64,000 nt of DNA. It comes from UBA2377 sp964429385. Lineage in GTDB: Bacteria > Verrucomicrobiota > Verrucomicrobiia > Opitutales > Opitutaceae. The notes below the pieces were generated by a model. The model was not told the DNA's origin, did no database searches, and saw only the letters and a program-made list of their open reading frames with translations. The stretch is from the NCBI GenBank assembly GCA_964429385.1, contig CAYSBR010000004.1:62001-126000 (forward strand), in the 5' to 3' direction. Both the position numbers and the translations under genes were made by a program. Of the stretch, positions 62,834 to 64,000 are shown piece by piece. Within the stretch, counting starts at the first letter, position 1; each line of letters begins with the position of its first letter.

Positions 62834-63235
62834 ATGTCTGCCGTTGGAACGATTCCGCCTCCCGTTGCACCCGCTGCCGCCCTTCCCGAAGGGGTGCGCG
62901 AGGGCAATGAGAACCTTGTCCGCCTGACGGATCCGGCGGGGCGGAAAGTGTCCGCGCTGATTGCCCGTGAGCGGCAGGGGGATTTTCTGCGGGTGGCCAT
63001 CAGTGGCGGCGGGTGCAATGGCTTGAGCTACAAACTCCGTTTTGCAAGGGAACCGCGGCGGGGTGACATCCTTGTGCGTACCGCTGGAATTGATGTCTTG
63101 GTGGACAGCAAGACCGCCCTCTATCTAAAGGGAACCCAGTTGGATTACTCCGACCGGCTGATTGCGGGCGGCTTCAAGTTCGCCAACCCCAATGCCAAGG
63201 CCAGCTGTTCCTGCGGGGAGAGTTTCAGTGTCTGA
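62834..63235 (+). CDS. A-type iron-sulfur carrier (IscA/ErpA family)
   Basis: A 133-residue A-type iron-sulfur carrier with the three conserved cysteines: C61 (GGGCNG) and C125/C127 (SCSCGESF). An extra N-terminal extension of about 25 residues rich in Pro and Ala precedes the fold. Such proteins accept 2Fe-2S clusters and pass them to targets. The upstream 155-bp gap (62679-62833) holds no gene that I can see. Confidence 0.92.
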   Translation: MSAVGTIPPPVAPAAALPEGVREGNENLVRLTDPAGRKVSALIARERQGDFLRVAISGGGCNGLSYKLRFAREPRRGDILVRTAGIDVLVDSKTALYLKGTQLDYSDRLIAGGFKFANPNAKASCSCGESFSV

Positions 63236-63319
63236 CAGCCTGCCAATAATAGATGTTGTCATGACGCAACGGAGGGTTGAGAAGCATCCCGACCCTGATC
63301 ACCAGCCCTTACCTTATTG

Positions 63320-63967
63320 ATGGCCAACTCGTTTCCTAGTGCCGGCGGCAATCGTCCCCGTTCCGGTTATTATCAACGTCGTAACAACGACCCGTTTGCG
63401 AATATCCGTCGCAATCATCGCATCAAGGTCCCGCAGGTGCGCGTGATCTCTCCCGAGGGCAAGCAGCTCGGCGTCCTCGACACCCACAAGGCCATCACCC
63501 TTGCCTTGGAAGTCGGTCTCGACCTCGTGGAGGTTGCGCCCAATGCGACGCCGCCGGTGTGCCGCATCATGGATTTCGGCAAATACGTTTACGAGGAGCA
63601 GAAGAAGCACTCGAATTCGAAGACCACGGCCAGCAAGATCAAGGAGATCGAGTTCACCGCCCGCATTGCGGACGGAGACTTTTTCACGAAGCTGCGTCAT
63701 GCCGAGGAATTCCTCAGCCATGGCAACAAGGTGAAGATGCGCCTGAAGTTCCGCGGACGTGAGATGGCGCACACCGAGATCGGCTTCGACGTGATGAAGC
63801 GCGCCATCACCGAGCTGGCGGGCATGGGCAACCCTGATGCCCAGCCGAAGCTTGTGGGTCGCAACATCAACGTGATGCTCACCCCTCTCCCGACGAACAA
63901 GCGCAAGCCTAAGTTCCACCTCGAGGAAGACGAAGGCGAAGAGGAGGAATCGTCAGCGGAGTCCTGA
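63320..63967 (+). CDS. infC: Translation initiation factor IF-3
   Basis: A 215-residue IF-3 from ATG 63320: an N-terminal domain (RRNHRIKVPQVRVISPEGKQLGVLDTHKAITLA), a linker and a C-terminal domain with KSNSKTTASK-type Lys-rich start of the RNA-binding part and KLRHAEEFLSHGNKVKMRLKFRGREMAH. The N-terminus is about 30 residues longer than in E. coli and the C-terminus ends in an acidic tail (EEDEGEEEESSAES). A TTG precedes the ATG in frame. No clear Shine-Dalgarno is visible; rare starts are typical of autoregulated infC. Confidence 0.96.
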   Translation: MANSFPSAGGNRPRSGYYQRRNNDPFANIRRNHRIKVPQVRVISPEGKQLGVLDTHKAITLALEVGLDLVEVAPNATPPVCRIMDFGKYVYEEQKKHSNSKTTASKIKEIEFTARIADGDFFTKLRHAEEFLSHGNKVKMRLKFRGREMAHTEIGFDVMKRAITELAGMGNPDAQPKLVGRNINVMLTPLPTNKRKPKFHLEEDEGEEEESSAES

Positions 63968-64000
63968 GGATGCGCCCTGTGCGCAGCCTTTGTCCTGGTT

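Overview
The window is high-GC, densely coded bacterial chromosome. It looks like a member of the Verrucomicrobiota, most plausibly family Opitutaceae (inference; there is no 16S gene here). Supporting signs are an LPS-type Gram-negative envelope (LptD, LpxA, TonB receptor), a futalosine-independent menaquinone pathway (menC, menE, menA), a FG-GAP protein beside Gfo/Idh and TIM-barrel sugar enzymes, and many small conserved hypothetical proteins. I found no phage, insertion sequence, CRISPR array or rRNA.

Layout. 1-2.9 kb: purine synthesis (purA, cut by the window edge, and guaB). 2.9-5.5 kb: menaquinone genes menC-menE and a convergent hotdog thioesterase. 5.5-8.5 kb: PolX and a nucleotidyltransferase-GHMP kinase fusion. 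8.5-11.4 kb (minus): ExeA-type ATPase, GspB-like protein and polyprenyl glycosylphosphotransferase. 11.6-15.3 kb: FtsB-like protein, a UDP-sugar pyrophosphorylase and a phosphoglucomutase. 15.4-20.3 kb: sugar-catabolic cluster around an AraC regulator. 20.4 kb: tRNA-Ser(GCU). 21.3-24.9 kb: acyP, ABC exporter, a TPR-like protein and menA in one overlapping run. 24.9-27.6 kb (minus): trxA, a small protein coupled to scpA, and an RsmB-like methyltransferase. 27.6-32.1 kb: lptD and divergent glgB. 32.1-36.2 kb (minus): hybrid histidine kinase, response regulator and a receiver-adenylate cyclase. 37.1-43.6 kb (minus): iron acquisition and flavin-linked reduction (TonB receptor, PiuC, PepSY, DUF2271, DUF4198, ApbE), with two Fur-like palindromes upstream. 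43.8 kb: aroB. 45.0-56.9 kb: an eleven-gene, same-strand, mostly overlapping operon of secreted and membrane proteins. 57-64 kb: CE7-like esterase, a conserved hypothetical, lpxA, pdxA, a subtilase, an IscA/ErpA-type protein and infC.

The 45.0-56.9 kb operon is the best candidate for an undescribed system. Its 1693-residue first protein joins an Asp-box propeller, Sel1-like repeats and a C-terminal module of about 190 residues. The same module recurs in the second and fifth genes with the same landmark pattern (a Gly-Trp, then 32 residues later SNxxNxYEP, ending in a Pro/Phe/Lys block). The fourth gene is a stand-alone Asp-box propeller, so genes four and five look like a split version of gene one. 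The rest of the operon adds DUF3592-like, GIDE-like and several polytopic membrane proteins. Its function is unknown; a cell-envelope machine or sensor is my inference.

Other notable points: a 37-bp palindrome inserted in frame next to a metal ligand of MenC and an AT-rich in-frame insert in the adjacent MenE; an adenylate cyclase carrying two histidine-kinase dimerisation domains, one of them lacking its histidine; a subtilase with a 113-residue gap between catalytic Asp and His; and a long, divergent PurA.
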